64,000 nt of DNA from Brasenia schreberi (GCA_036023115.1 JAYKKT010000086.1:14833501-14897500), one strand, 5' to 3'. Counted from the stretch's first letter, positions 24,746-38,057 are shown. Notes: generated from the letters alone by a model not told the origin. Translations and numbers: made by a program.

Positions 24746-26335
24746 CAAAGAAACAACAACAACAACCCTATCACCACCCTCAAAAGCTCATCACCAATCC
24801 TCTTCAGGGCTTTTGCTTCTACAGAATATACAACCCCACCAACCTTGTTCTCTCCTCAAACTCAATCTTCCTCCCAACTGAAGCTAGAAGAAACCGCAAC
24901 TCTTCACCAACATATAATACCAAACATACCAAGATGAAGAAACTTCCGAACAAATCAAATACCAGGCCACTGTTAGAGGGGATTTCTTCAAATTCTGTGT
25001 ACCTTCTTCGTTGGCGACAATTCAAAGAAATGATTCAAGACAGAAAAGGAAAAAAAGATGGTTGGTCAACACGACCAAGGTGGTGACGAGGGCCCAGGCG
25101 GCGGTCTTATGCGTGTTGAACCCTGCCTTTTGTAAAAAGTCCTTCAGCTTTTCTTTTCAATTTGCTCTCCTTTCTTCCATACACAAAAGGATAAGTAGGT
25201 GAGCAATGCCGATGTTGGTAAATGGAGACAATTGACCCCTTTTACTAATTGCAGCTTCCCCCACTCCTTTCTTCTTTGTGGGGATTCACCCTCCGACCCC
25301 ACCTGAGTATATCACGAAGCACTTTCCTCTCTGTACGCATCCTCTGGTCTTTCCTACCTAATTCTAACCATTAACGTTTACCGCGTAGAGCTTTTGTTTT
25401 GACTTATTACTTTATAGAGTTATAGACCATTTTGAACGCGTCCTTGAATCCCATGTTCAGAAGGAGGCCATTCTGGCAGTTGGGTCCTCAATTATGTTTA
25501 TTAACGACCCCTCATTAAAGAAGTGAACATTCTTGCAGTTGAGTTATTAAATTAAATTTGCTAACGGCCCTGCAACAACCTACCAACCATCGTCAGCGTT
25601 CATTTTTGAACGAAATATTTTAAAAAAGAAATTTGAAGAAAAAGCAATAGCTAAATATTCTTGAATACTTCAATAAATATCCAAATAATAGAAAGATGAA
25701 AAGGACGTAGGAACTGGAGTGAGAAATATTAGTACTATTTATTGTGGAAATACAAAATGCGCAGTTAGAAAAGATATTCTAATAAAAAAGGAACAGTTTG
25801 AAGTACACATATATAAAACTATTAATAAATTATTAGCATTTCTTGTGATATTCTTTCGAGAAACAAAATTTGGCCGAGGATCATTCAGAACTCTTGCCGG
25901 AACCAACAATTCTTGCTTCAAGTGGTTCGGCACTTGTTCCCCTTAAGCAAGGTCACGAGTGAGAGTCTAGCGAATGGAGAACACTGGCTCTGAGAGAGTT
26001 TTACCCTCAACCCTGATTAGTCGGGGTCCTTAAAAGCTTCCCGATACCGGTGGTTTAGAAAAAAGTAAAAATCCTCCCAAGAACGGTGATTATGCAGCAA
26101 CATGTGGCTTTTAAATCCAGAGCTACTAACTCAATATTGTAGCATGCTCACTATAATAAGAATATTGTATTTTATGTATATATTAGGATGCTACCCCTTC
26201 ACGGGAAGGCTGTCGCGGATGCGGACCAATATGACATATTGCCCTCAATCATTGACAGTGTGGCCCCCAATGTGGGGGTGAAGGCTGTTGGTTCACAGAA
26301 AAGGTAGAGGATGGAAGGCGGCGGACGATCGTGGT
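24746..26335. other. 5' flank and promoter region of the kinase gene; otherwise empty
   Basis: The minus-strand 5' UTR and promoter must lie at the left of this interval. The sequence just upstream of the ATG is CAA/GTT-repeat-rich. A TTTATA on the plus strand at about 25411 would read TATAAA for the gene but is 0.67 kb from the ATG, so it is not called. No coding sequence was recognised to 26335. Confidence 0.4.
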
Positions 26336-27893
26336 CAGTGGCGGACCTACATGACGGCCTCGGGGATGTGAATTGCATATTGAATTTAGGAAAAAATTGA
26401 AATATCGCCTCCTCAAAATTTTAAGAAAGAAATTGGGTATTGATAAATTGTTAAAGTTTATGTTTTATCAGCTAAAAAAAGTTAGCATTTTGAACCTTTT
26501 AATGATATTAATTATGTATTCAGATCAGATTTTTAAAAGATTCAATCCAAACCAATATGTTTTGTTGCTCTAATTCCTCTCTCTCTTCCAACGTTCTACC
26601 AGAGTCTCAGACAACAGATCTGCAGGTAGGCTGTGGTTGCGTCGGTGACGCCGATCCTCCTGTTGTCAACCCCTCTTTTGTGTGTATTAGTTAGCAACTC
26701 ACACAATCAAGGGGGAAATGATTATTTCTTGACTTCAAGATTGATTACCTCGGTTATTAATTCATGGTATCAAATATTACTCCTATTTTGGATTTAAATC
26801 AATAACATTAACGATTTATATGTTGCTTATGATGCCTGTTGTTGTTATCATATATAGATGAAACGAGACATGACGAATTGTTTTGTTGTTGATTATTTTC
26901 TTCATTTAAGTTGTTTTGTGTTAAAGTATTTTACTGTGTTTTCTCATGTTGGTCTTACATGAATTAGTAAGAGAAATGGAAATTTGTCCAAGAACATGGA
27001 CGATTTTGTCAAGTATTGAAAACTAATTAAAGTATTTATGATAATAATCTTTGCCTCTTTTAAGTGAATCAGTTGGAAGACCGATGTAGGTACTTAATGA
27101 TTTATGATATAAATTATGTGAGTTTTGCCAAATGAACAAAAAGGATGTGAATGTTTCAGACTTACACCTGGTGCAACCAGTAGGAGGCCTTAATCAATAC
27201 CCAAATTCTATACAAAAAGCTTGAAATTTTCAATGATATTTGGAAAACTAATGTTCTTTACTGTTTTAGATAGAAATTAAATCTCAATCTAAATTCAAGC
27301 AGGTTGGATTTGGGCTTTGCCTAAATAGTTTCCTAGTGCCATGCTTGACTTCACGCAGTCTATTCACGAGGATCTGATCAGAGTATTATATAGGTCCGTA
27401 GGTATCTGGCCAAATTAGATTTTGAAAATTTTAGGCATGTCAAACATGGCCCCTTAATGCCCCTACATATTGCACAATTTTTATTTGGTCGAGTGTTTGT
27501 TCACCCGCAATTTTACATTAAATCTAGTGAGAACATCATGATTGTCTAATGTATTTTACATTCAATATTAGGCTACCTATTTGGTCCACTGATGGTTCGC
27601 ATCCAATTATTTTATATTTGCCTTTAAAACCTTCTTTTTTGTTACAATGAAAGAGTTGAAGCCTAACATACAACAGAGGCAGACATATTCAATTAATTTC
27701 ATACATACACACTCAACTAAGCATCTAATAATCACCAGACTGTTCTTAGTATATATACACACACAAATATATATATATATATATATCGATGGAATACATA
27801 TATTCTTTTCATTATATTGTAATTAACGTTTATAGTAATTGATAACTTTTTACACATGTCAGTCTCATTTTAAATTTAGACGATCCGCCACTA
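26336..27893. mobile_element. Possible hAT-family element bounded by AGTGGCGGA repeats
   Basis: The left end CAGTGGCGGACCTA and the reverse complement of the right end, TAGTGGCGGATCG, share a 9-bp AGTGGCGGA core that also resembles the ends of the MITE at 33492-33672. No matching 8-bp flank duplication is visible and no transposase frame exists, so the two ends may belong to different elements. Confidence 0.3.
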
Positions 27894-28144
27894 ATAATTC
27901 CTGGAGCTGATTTAGTGGCAGAAGTTGACTGGATAGGGCAGTGCATATCTCACCTCCCCTACATTTGTATATTGTGTGTGGCATATTTCTATGGAGTGGT
28001 GTTATATTAGTATTTCAAATTATTTTCCAAGATCTATGGATATATCGACCATATTGATACATTTACTTACCATGCACGCATGCCCGAAAAATTTGACCAT
28101 ATATATAGAAAGTTAAGGCTCACGATTTGTTTGGTGGTACAGAT
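27894..28144. other. Unassigned AT-rich sequence
   Basis: Nothing recognised. Confidence 0.4.
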
Positions 28145-28272
28145 TAGTGGTGTGCATCAATTGGTTCAGTTATTGACTGAACCAAACCGAAAACTGACAT
28201 TAGTTGAAATTTAAAAACCAAATGCAAACCGAATTGTATAGGTGTTACTTCTGTTATTTGATTTACTCTTTA

Positions 28273-28291
28273 ATATATATATATATATATG

Positions 28292-28334
<43 letters not shown>

Positions 28335-28395
28335 ATATATATGTATGTATGTATGTATATATATATGTATGTATGTATGTACGTATGTATGTATG

Positions 28396-28429
<34 letters not shown>

Positions 28430-28447
28430 TGTATGTATGTACGTATA
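28273..28447. repeat. (TA)n and (TATG)n microsatellite
   Basis: TA runs followed by long TATG tetranucleotide runs. It continues after the RTE copy at about 31169, showing that the LINE inserted into the repeat. Frames through it are YIYMYV polymers. Confidence 0.95.
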
Positions 28448-29717
28448 TAGTAGATACTATGATTCGGAGAAAGATTCATATTCTATGTTTACAAGAGACA
28501 AAGTGGGTTGGAGAAAAAGCAAAGGAGTTAGAGGATACATATTTTAAATTATGGTACTCAAGTAAGGAAAAGGCTCGAAACGGAGTTGGTATTATCGTAA
28601 ATAAATATTTAAAGGATAGTGTAGTAGACATACAACGATATGGTGACGAATCATGATGTTGAAATTAGTGTTAGGAACAGAGGTTTTAAATATAGTTTCT
28701 GCTTATGCACCCCAAGTAGACCTAGAAGATAGTATAAATACAACTTTTTTGGAAGAGCTAGATAACATGATTCAAATGATTCCACAAAGGGAGATAAATG
28801 AGGAAGGTAGGGAGATTTTAAATTTTGCTATGGCATTTGATCTCTTTATAGTCAATACAATCTTCAAAAAACGAGATGAACATTTAATTACTTATAAGAG
28901 TGGCTTATTACAAACACAAATTGATTATTTTATTTGTAGAAAAAAGATAGAGCGTATTGTAAAGATTGCAAGGTAATTTCAGAAGAAAGTTTAATCACCC
29001 AACATCGACTTTTAGTTATGGATTTATAAATAAAAAATGGATAAAGAAGAAGAGTGCATCGAGCTATTCAGACTAAATGGTGGAACCTCAAAAGCGAGAA
29101 AGAAGATATATTTAACCAGAAAGTCCTTCAAGGAGATGCTTGGAATTATGTTAGTACACCTTGTGACATGTGGAACAATATGGCTATAAATATTAAGAAA
29201 GTGGTGAAAGATGTGTTAGGTGAATCTAAGGGAGGTATACCAGTATAAAAAGAAGCTTGGTGGCAGAATGAAGTAGTGCAAAATAAAATCAAGGCAAAGA
29301 GGGTATGTTACAAATTATATTATGCTAAGAAAACTAGTAAAACTTTAGAGGCTTATAAGAAAGTAAAGAAGGAAGTAAAAAAGGTTGTTAGTGAAACAAA
29401 AGCTAAAATTTGAGAGGATTTATATAAGAAAACTCAACTCAAAAGAGGGTAAAAAAGATATTTTTAGGATAGTTAGGGCTAAAGATAAGAAAACTTAAGA
29501 TCTTAATTATGTTAGATGTATGAAAGACAAGGATGAAAAAATTCTAGTGGCAAATGATGATATAAGAAATAGATGAAAAAACTATTTTTATAAGCTTTTT
29601 AATGAAAATAAAGATGTTAGTATTAGCTTAGGAGAGTTAGTCAAAACAGAAAAGTATATAAACCACAATTTCTACCGACGTATTCAAAAGAATGAAGTCA
29701 AAGAAGCTCTTAAACAT

Positions 29718-29954
29718 ATGAAGGGAGGTAAATCGGTAGGACCAGATAATATTCCTATAGAAGTTTGGAAAATACTAGGAGACATAGGAATCACTCGGCT
29801 CACAAGACTATTTAATGAAATATGGAAAAACCAAAAGATGCCTGAGGAATGGAGAGCAAGTACACTTATACCCATATATAAGAACAAGGGAGACATTCAA
29901 AATTATGCGAATTATCGAGGTATCAAGTTAATGAGTCATACTATGAAATTGTGA
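29718..29954 (+). pseudogene. RTE reverse transcriptase fragment (fingers), copy B
   Basis: 78 open codons with GGKSVGPDNIPIEVWK, then [18 protein letters not shown] and [14 protein letters not shown], which are conserved RT blocks 0-2 of RTE/L1-like enzymes. It ends at a stop (TGA in place of the Trp seen in the complete copy). Confidence 0.85.
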
Positions 29955-30099
29955 GAAAGAATTATTGAACGTAGGTTAAGACAAACATCGAGTACAAGAG
30001 AGAATCAATTTGGATTCATGCGAGGCAAATCTACTATTAAAGTGATTCACCTTTTGAGACGTCTTATGAAACATTTTAGAGAAAAAGAAAGACCTTCAT

Positions 30100-30354
30100 A
30101 TGATATTTATTGATTTAGAAAAAGCTTATGATAGGCTACTAAAGGAGGTTCTTTGGAGAACCGTGGAAAAAAGAAGTATCCCATTAACATACATTAACCT
30201 TATAAGAGATATATACGATGATGCAAAAACATGTGTGAGGACTCATGAAGTAATGATAGACTTCTTTGAAGTTAATATTGGGTTACATGAAGGATTAACT
30301 TTAAGTTCATACTTATTTATAATGGTGATTGATGAGTTAACAAAATATATTTAA
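30100..30354 (+). pseudogene. RTE reverse transcriptase fragment (palm), copy B
   Basis: 84 open codons starting at FIDLEKAYD, which holds the first catalytic Asp, and running through [19 protein letters not shown]. The complete copy reads [12 protein letters not shown] here, so the conserved Gln and Ser are lost. A stop follows directly after the KYI segment. Confidence 0.85.
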
Positions 30355-31168
30355 GATGAAGTACCTTGGTGTATGTTATTTGCACATGACATTGTGTTAG
30401 TGGAGGAGTTTAAGGAAAAAGTTAATAGAAAATTGAAACTATGGAGAGAAGGCCTCCGACTTAGTAGAACAAAGACATAATATATGGAATGTAAGTTTGA
30501 TCATTTGGTTACCTCAGAGGACATAAAAATTAAAATTGACACACATTGCATCCTCCAAAAGGAAAGTTTAATTACCTAGGGTTAATTTTTCAAAGTGATA
30601 GAAGAATTTATAGAGATGTTACGCATAGAATTAATGCTGGTTGGTTAAAATGGAGAGGAGCATCAGGTATTCCTTGTGATAAGAAGATACCATTAAATTT
30701 AAAAGGTAAATATTATAGAGCAACAATTAGGCCTGCCATGTTTTATGGTTCCGAGTATTGGACAGTTAATCATCAACATATACAAAAGATGTCTATGACA
30801 AAAATGAAGATATTGAGATGAATGAGTGGTCATACAAGAAAAGATTGTATACATAATGGGGTTGTTAGAAACAAATTAGGAGTGGCACCAATAGAGGATA
30901 AAATGAGAGAATATCGTTTAAGATGGTTTGGATATATAGAAAGAAGATCATAAAAAGAACCTTTAAGAAAATATGAAAAACTAAATTTGGAAAGTATTAA
31001 AAGAGGTATTGGACGACCACAAAAGTGTTGGAAAGAAACAACAAAGAATGATCTAGCTTATTGAGAGTTAACTGCTAAGATGACACATGATAGAGCTATG
31101 TAGAAACAAAGAATCCATGTAGTCGATGCCGTCTAGTATGAGAAAAGGCTTAGTTGTTGTTTGTTTAT

Positions 31169-31465
31169 GTATGTATGTATATATATCGGTATGTGTATGT
31201 ATATGAACATATGTGTATATATATATAGATATAAATATACAATATATATATACATATATATATACATATATATATATATATATGTGTGTGTATATATATA
31301 TGCATATACGCACATGTATATATATACATATACATATATATATCCATATGTACATATATATATATATATATATATGCATATGCATATAGATATGTATATA
31401 TACATATACACTATTATATGTATATGCATATATACTACATGTATATATGTACATATATATTATAT
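31169..31465. repeat. (TATG)n/(TA)n microsatellite, right half
   Basis: Continuation of the repeat at 28273-28447 on the other side of RTE copy B. It contains interrupted TA, CATA and GTAT runs. Six overlapping open frames here are repeat artefacts. Confidence 0.95.
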
Positions 31466-31570
31466 TATACTCAGTTTTCAAACCTTAAAAACCAAACCAA
31501 ACCAATAAACCAAAGTTTTATAAAACTGTAAACCTAAACCAAACTGAAATTTCACCCCTAGTATATATCA

Positions 31571-31580
31571 CCTCTCTCTC

Positions 31581-31660
<80 letters not shown>
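31571..31660. repeat. (CT)n-(CTAT)n-(TA)n microsatellite
   Basis: Compound simple repeat directly after the right end of the hAT-like MITE. Confidence 0.95.
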
Positions 31661-31662
<2 letters not shown>

Positions 31663-32195
31663 TCGGCATTCATTTTGATGCCAAACGCATGTAAATGGAT
31701 GCCGAGACGCTCAGTCAATCATGCCTATGTTGGACACGAACATTTCAAGTTGTGCCTCTATACCTTACGGAAGAAGCTTCCTTCATTAAATGCCGAATTT
31801 GTAAAACTGCTTAAAAATTGCAGTTGTTTTGCTGAAGACCTCGAGAACACCCAAGCGCTAATAAGCCAAGCCAACGTATTCCTTTGGTGGAGGAGCCGCA
31901 GAGCAATAGCAGATCGGATTAAATTTCACGCCTTCAACCGTGGGCCGTACTCTTCTTCATTCCAACATGAGATGGTCATCTCACCGAGGGGCTACACCTG
32001 ATCTTCAGCTATGCAAGTCCCACCACCCAGTGGAGAGTGAGCGCTACATATTTGGTATATCTCATTCTTTCAATCGTATCATCAGTGTAAGAAAGATTTG
32101 GCAAAATCACAGTTAGCTGCAAATTGAGCGAGAGACTGCACCGGCGGTTGCCAGCCACTGCATGAGCAGACTCGATATAAAAGTTCAGTTGAACT

Positions 32196-32233
<38 letters not shown>

Positions 32234-32565
32234 GAAGCATTTGAATGAGGATCACTAGCATGTACACTTTCTCTCCTAGTGAGGCATGAATGACTCAAAT
32301 TATGCGGAACTGTATATTTGGAGGAGAGTACTAAGAAGGATCTAATTGGGAATGTAGAATGATTATGTAATATACTCCATTTAGAAGTATGTTGTCTTCT
32401 ACGCACAAGTTGGCCAAAACGCCTTACTTTCTATCGAATCTGGTTCCTGGTTTGATACAAGCTGGTAAAAGATGGAAGATATGACAGTAACGGTCATGAA
32501 AAAGAATAAAAAGAGAAATGAATTAAAAGCAGCCGCCACGTATAGTATAGTATAGTATAGTATAG

Positions 32566-32602
<37 letters not shown>

Positions 32603-33483
32603 TATCCAGGTATCAAAATGGATGCCAAAACAATAAACCGCGAGCTATTGTTACCGTAGTCTTTAATTTTTGTCCTTTTCTTGGACTTCTTTAATGAAAT
32701 TGATTTTGATTCGAACTTCTAAGAGTGCCTTGCCCGTCCACAAAGAAATAGAGTTTTGACAAATTATGAAACTTAAATTATATTTTTGCTAAATTGATAG
32801 TTGCGGTTTAATTATGAAACTGTATGGAGGAAAACCGAAATAAAAAGAAAGCAAAGAAGAAATAAAATGAAACATTTATTAACTAAAAGATAAAAGACTA
32901 CAATTAGGGATTACAACTAAGAAAGAAAATGAACAAAAATAAAGGAAATAGAAATAAACGATTAGTTGATGTCTGTGATAATCGATGATCCTCCAAGGTG
33001 ACCAATCACCTCCTTTAGAGGATGCGTTTGATTCATTTGTGGAGCTGTTGGCTGATTTTGATCTTATGCAATATCGAGAGAACTTTTATTCCTTACGTCT
33101 TTGACTTGCAGTAGGCTAAACTATAAACGCCACGATGAGTTTAGCTTTCAAGTTTGTGGAAATGAGAAAAAAAAAGATTAGAAACTAATGACATGAATTA
33201 AACGCTTCAAATGGATGCATGACAGACAATTTTACATAGATTCATCTGTGAAAGGCCAAGACTAGTACGGACCATCATCGTTGAGAACAACAATTGTCTG
33301 GAGATCAAGACGGCCTAACGCGTTTTAGTTTGGTCACAACATACGGACCCCCATAATTTCTTTCATGACCCAAGCGCTATTGACTTGGTCTACCTCACTC
33401 AGTCAAGTCCATGGTTGATCCTTTTCTACAGCTACCTAGTGAACCGGAGCGAAATTTCACAATGTTTTATAAAAAAACTTAAG
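31661..33483. other. Unassigned sequence with two microsatellites
   Basis: A 108-codon plus frame at 31675-32001 is the only longer open frame here and shows no family motif. A GT run lies at about 32201-32231, and an ATAGT/TA/GA compound repeat at about 32541-32602. The remainder shows nothing recognisable. Confidence 0.4.
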
Positions 33484-33491
33484 AACATAAT

Positions 33492-33672
33492 CAGTAGTGG
33501 ATCTAGAAAAAGTGTTAGGGGGGGGGCGAACTATGTCTTTAATGGCGGGGGGGGGGGGGGAGGAGTTGGAGCGAAGTATCTCAACCATGTATTAAACTGT
33601 AGTAGGTTTTAGTGTCAAATTTCAAATTGTGAGGGGCGGTGACTCCCACCTTTCTATGTAGATCTGCCACTG
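33492..33672. mobile_element. 181-bp hAT MITE with 8-bp target duplication
   Basis: The left end CAGTAGTGGATCTA and the reverse complement of the right end, CAGTGGCAGATCTA, form imperfect terminal inverted repeats (11 of 14). AACATAAT occurs immediately outside both ends (33484-33491 and 33673-33680), an exact 8-bp duplication. The interior carries two G runs. It is non-autonomous with no coding sequence. Confidence 0.85.
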
Positions 33673-33680
33673 AACATAAT

Positions 33681-34150
33681 CATGAATATTTTAGCATTTA
33701 ATCTTGATTATATCTTATTTTCATAATTATTTAAAACAACTCACCATGTTTCATATTAAACTTGATCTCGTTTTAGGTTTTGCCTGTTTTGAATAGCAAG
33801 CTGGGTTAGAGTAGATCCCTGTTAGATGCATACCTCGCATTGAGTGTTGACCCCTTGACCAGTGAGCTTCTATATTTATTTCCCCTTCTTATAAACGAGG
33901 GGAATGATGTCCCCAGTCAATTGCTTCACCTAACTATGTTTTATTTATTAGTCAAAGGCCAAATATCTCTTTGTCTTATATGAGGCGGGAAAATAATTGT
34001 TGACAAAAACCATAAGATTACATGCATAAAAAAACAATATGCAACAATCATAAACACATTGATTTACATAAATAGCCATATATCCAAAAGAAATCATATA
34101 TAAAACAAGCAAAACAAAATAGAAAACAAATAGAACTGTGCAAGTCACCC
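33681..34150. other. Unassigned AT-rich sequence
   Basis: Nothing recognised. Confidence 0.4.
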
Positions 34151-34853
34151 TTTCAGACTTGCTTTAGAGAAATCAACACATACCTACTGAGTATATACAG
34201 GTACCTGTGCTTTTCTCTCAAGATAAATGCACACAAGTGGCAGGAGAATGTACCTTATTTGAGATACCCTTGATCACTCTTGGTTTAGCCGAAGAACGGA
34301 AGTGGGGAGCAGTCACTATAGAAAGAGAAAAAACATAGAGAAGGGGAGACAGGAGGAGAGAGTGTGCAGTTTGCGTAAGTGCAGATTAGGAAATCCCTAA
34401 TCTCGCTTTAATATTAAACACAATAGATCATGGATCATGGATCTGATCCAACCGAGACCTCTTTAATCTCGTAACCATTTCCGCGTAGGATTCATTTGAT
34501 TGTTAGATACAAAAAGATAGATTAAAGATAATTCTCAAACCCAAAACCGAGGCCCAAGCCTAGCCGAGCAAGCATGTGCGCAAGTATGTGGTCATGCATG
34601 TCCTCTTCAAACTCTTTGAACTAAGGTTCATGAGCTACCATTAATGTAAAAAGACGTGGCTTTCTTTCATCCGTTTTTGTCTCTTGGTCTTCACATGCAC
34701 AAGTCCCTCATTCACATGTCTTTTATAGTTTAGGACTTTTACATATATCAAAGATGCATCAAATGAACATTTAGAGATACAAAATAAGAAATAAATGTAA
34801 TTAATGCATATGAGTTTAATTAACTCAACTATTAATTAACATTAATTTTAACA
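34151..34853 (-). repeat. Probable 3' LTR of the minus-strand copia element (outer edge uncertain)
   Basis: On the minus strand, TTTGTGGGAT precedes TGTTAAAATTA, a typical copia polypurine tract followed by an LTR start, placing the inner edge at 34853. A TATAAAAGACA box follows at 34720-34730. The outer end was not located because no second LTR copy is in the window. Confidence 0.55.
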
Positions 34854-36144
34854 ATCCCACAAAGTCCTTAAGTGTAAAGTGTCCTATTGAACCAACCATC
34901 ATATTATTCTTTCATTAATTGTACTTTTCGATTTGATTCATTACCTAAATTATCCAATATTACCCTTACAAGAACTAGGTGAACATGCGTATTAAACTTA
35001 AACCTTGGGTGGAAAAGTGTCTATTAGTAACAAAATAATAAAGGCTATGACATAATCTTTAAGGTTGATGCTTTAATGGTCATGCATTCATGTCCTTTAT
35101 CATGATTGATTTCAATAAATAACCCAATTCCCCTATTATGGCTTCACAATGTTAATCACTTAGCTGGGCATATCCAAGGATATATTGCTAGCATCCTATC
35201 CTAAGATTTGATACCATTTAGAGAATAATATTTTGCTAACTTATAGTCATGACACTTTAGGCTTAAAGTAAATAAGCACACATATACTAAAAGTATCACA
35301 TAGAAATAAGTGTCATTCTATTCACCCAACAGTTTGTTATTACCATATTGAATCTACTTCGTAAGATCTTCACTCAATTTGTTTAAGTTGTCACTACTTG
35401 CAAATAAATCATAAGTTTTAGTCTCATTCATAACCTAAATTTTTCAACTAAGCTATAGATAGACCCTTAGTCAAACAATCAAGTGAATTCAATAAAATCA
35501 ACATACATTTAGATACAAGTGCCCTTACAAACTAAAGTCAGATTAAAATGTGTCTTCTTTGCTTTTAGTTGTACTTTGAACTACTAATCTTAACAATGAT
35601 AGTCATGGTAGCACAATGCACTGAAATTACAAAAACCAACTTCTTTATTATAGGTAAACTAGATATAAGTCCCTTAAGTCATTCTACTTTCATTTCAGTC
35701 TCATTCAAAGCACATAATTCTGCCTCAAAAGTAGAACGAGCTAATATGGATTATTTCTTGTATTTTTAGGTGACAATACCACCACTCATAACAAACACAT
35801 ATCTAGTGACCCATTACTTCTTAAAGTTTTTACAATCCAGTTAGGATCACTATATCCTTTAAGAACAAAATAATGTTTGTTGTAATGCAATATAAGAGAA
35901 ATGGTTTCTTTCAAATATTGAAGTACTTTGTCCAAAACTTCTCAATGGGTTCTATTTGGATAAATGGTGTGTCTACTCAACTTATGCAAAGGAAAAATAA
36001 TATTCAGTCATATATAGTTAGTTAGATACATCAAACTACTAATAATCTGAGAGTATCATGACTGAGACACAAGAATATCACTCTCATTTTTATATAAGGC
36101 TTTTGATGAATCAATGAGGTCTTAATAGGTCTATAGTTGGTATA

Positions 36145-36790
36145 TTAAAATCTTACTAAAACTTTCTCAACATAGCGAGACTGAGAGATTAATATATTAT
36201 CAGTATACCTTATTATTTTAAGCCTTAAAATCACATCAGCTACACCCATATCTTTCATTTCAAACTTATTACACAATAATAATTTAGTCTCATTTACTAT
36301 TTTTATATCAGAATCAAACAATAAGATATCATCTACATACATCCATAAAATAATGAATGCATTATTGATTGACTTGCAATATACACACTTGTAAAATTCA
36401 TTAAATAAAGTCAAAGGATGATATAATACAATTAAACCTTTTATACCAGTGTTTAGGAGTTTGTTTCAACCCATATAATGATTTAACAAGTTCACACACC
36501 TTAGACTCATTCCCACGAGCCACAAATCCCTTTGGCTAATTCATATAAATCTCTTTATTGAGGTTACCATGTAGGAAAGCAATTTTCACATCCATCTAAT
36601 GGATTGTGAGATCATACATCGAAGCTAGCATTACAAGCACTCAGATTGTTGTCCTACAGAAAATGGGAGAATAAGTATCAAAATAATCTATTCTTTCTTT
36701 TTTGTGTATCCCTTAGCAAATTAACCTAGCCGTGTACTTATTGATTATCCTGTCTGCATTTAGTTTCTTCTTAAAAATCTATTTAAAACT
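36145..36790 (-). pseudogene. Copia reverse transcriptase remnant
   Basis: The C-terminal part is an open 89-codon frame (36414-36145) with the catalytic YVDDILL and the KFEMKDMG block. The upstream part (36780-36420), in interrupted frames, shows TAFLHG-like and SLYGLKQ blocks. Stops and frame changes make it inactive. Confidence 0.88.
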
Positions 36791-37408
36791 CACAATATAA
36801 CAATCAAGAGACAAATCAACCAATTCTCAAGTTTTATTAGAAAGAATTGTTTGGATTTCATCATTGACAACTTTCTTCCAAAACTTAATATGTGTGAGGT
36901 CATAACCTGTAAGAAGATGATAGGATGATCCTCAACATTGAAGGCAAAAAAGATGCTTTCAAAGTCTTTGGATGTTTTAGTCCATTTACTCTCCATAGCT
37001 TAGTATGATCTGAAAATAATATAATCATGGTCACCTCATATTTATATTTGTCATCCTTCCTACATGATCGAAAATGAAACCGATAGTAGGATCAAGATGT
37101 CTAGAGGATACATTTTGAGGAACATCAGTAGTTATGGAAAACACATTATCAAAGAAAGTAGTATTACATAGCTCAATAATCGTGTTGACTTCTATGTTAG
37201 ATACATTAGATGACTAAGAATTTGTATGCATAATTATTCTTCACATAACCTAGAAATATGACATCTATAGTTTTAGGTCTCAATGTCTTTCTCTTGTGCT
37301 CAATGACAAGTACTTTTGTAAGATATCTCATATTCTAAGATATTTGAGACTGATTAGTCAACTGTTCAAAGTTTAAAAATATTACTTTTGTTATTCTTAT
37401 GAAAAACT

Positions 37409-38057
37409 CTATTTAGAATATGGCAAGTCATATTTAAAGTTTTTCCTACATGTAGGTAGGTAACCAAAACTTTGAAGTAAAGCATTTATCATATCACATA
37501 GGGTTTTATTTTTCTTTTCAGTTATCCCATTAGACTGAGTTGAATACGAAGTAGTAACCTCATGGACAACACCATTGTTTTGACAGTATTCTTGAAATAG
37601 GTTTTGAAGTATACTCTGTTCCACTATTAGGCCTTAATTGTTTAAGTACCTTACTATTTTGTGTTTATGCCTCATTTTTAAAAATTTGAAACATTTTTGT
37701 TTCATCTTTACTTTTAAACAAGTACATATAACAATATCTACTATAATCATTAATAAATGTAATGATGTATCTTTTGTTATCCCTAGTTGTCATTCTATTG
37801 AATTTACAAATATCAGTGCATACCAAATTCAAAATTTTAGATTTTCTATCAATCGTGTAGAATGGTTTCTTAGGTTGCTTCACTTGCACACAAATACCGC
37901 ATTTGTCTTTTCTATCTATAACACTCTTAGGAATAAGATTTAATTTTTTTTTTAATAGAATCAAAGTTAACATGACCCGACTTAGCATGTCATATATCAG
38001 ATGATTCAATATTATAAGCAATAGAAGAAGAAGCAAAAGTAGAAGCTTTATTAACAT
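37409..38057 (-). pseudogene. Copia integrase remnant in two frames
   Basis: 38057-37665 has the CGICVQVKQPKKPF zinc-finger end and the DDE core start (VCTDICKFN, then FINDYSRYCYMYLF). 37624-37409 carries the end of the core with QSNGITEKKNKTL, where E is the third catalytic residue. A stretch between the frames, with the second catalytic Asp, is damaged. Confidence 0.85.

Larger units (their letters stand above)
28448..31168 (+). mobile_element. RTE-clade LINE copy B, slightly 5'-truncated
   Basis: Collinear with the complete copy at 52351-55568 from the endonuclease onward. The endonuclease has [19 protein letters not shown] and LNIVSAYAPQV. A deletion removes the GGDLNGH block present in the complete copy. 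The RT segment has [35 protein letters not shown], and AHDIVL in place of the catalytic ADDIVL. The C-terminus has [12 protein letters not shown] sequence, and the 3' end is AAAAGGCTTAGTTGTTG. It is broken by many stops and frameshifts. Confidence 0.92.
28145..31560. mobile_element. hAT-like MITE enlarged by microsatellites and an RTE insertion
   Basis: The left end TAGTGGTG and the reverse complement of the right end (TAGGGGTG) agree at 7 of 8 positions. Subterminal sequence on both sides is rich in the AACCAAACC and GGTTCAG words common in such MITEs. The flanks GTACAGAT (28137-28144) and GTATATAT (31561-31568) agree at 6 of 8, but the right flank runs into AT-rich repeat. The original element would be only about 0.25 kb without its insertions. 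Confidence 0.5.

Noticed and set aside
25411..25416. TATA box for the kinase gene
   Set aside because: About 670 bp from the start codon with no support for a transcript start there.
28204..28656. 150-codon frame leading into the LINE endonuclease
   Set aside because: The first half is a translated TA/TATG microsatellite; only the end is real RTE sequence.
31068..31531. Six overlapping YI-rich frames
   Set aside because: Translated simple repeats on both strands.
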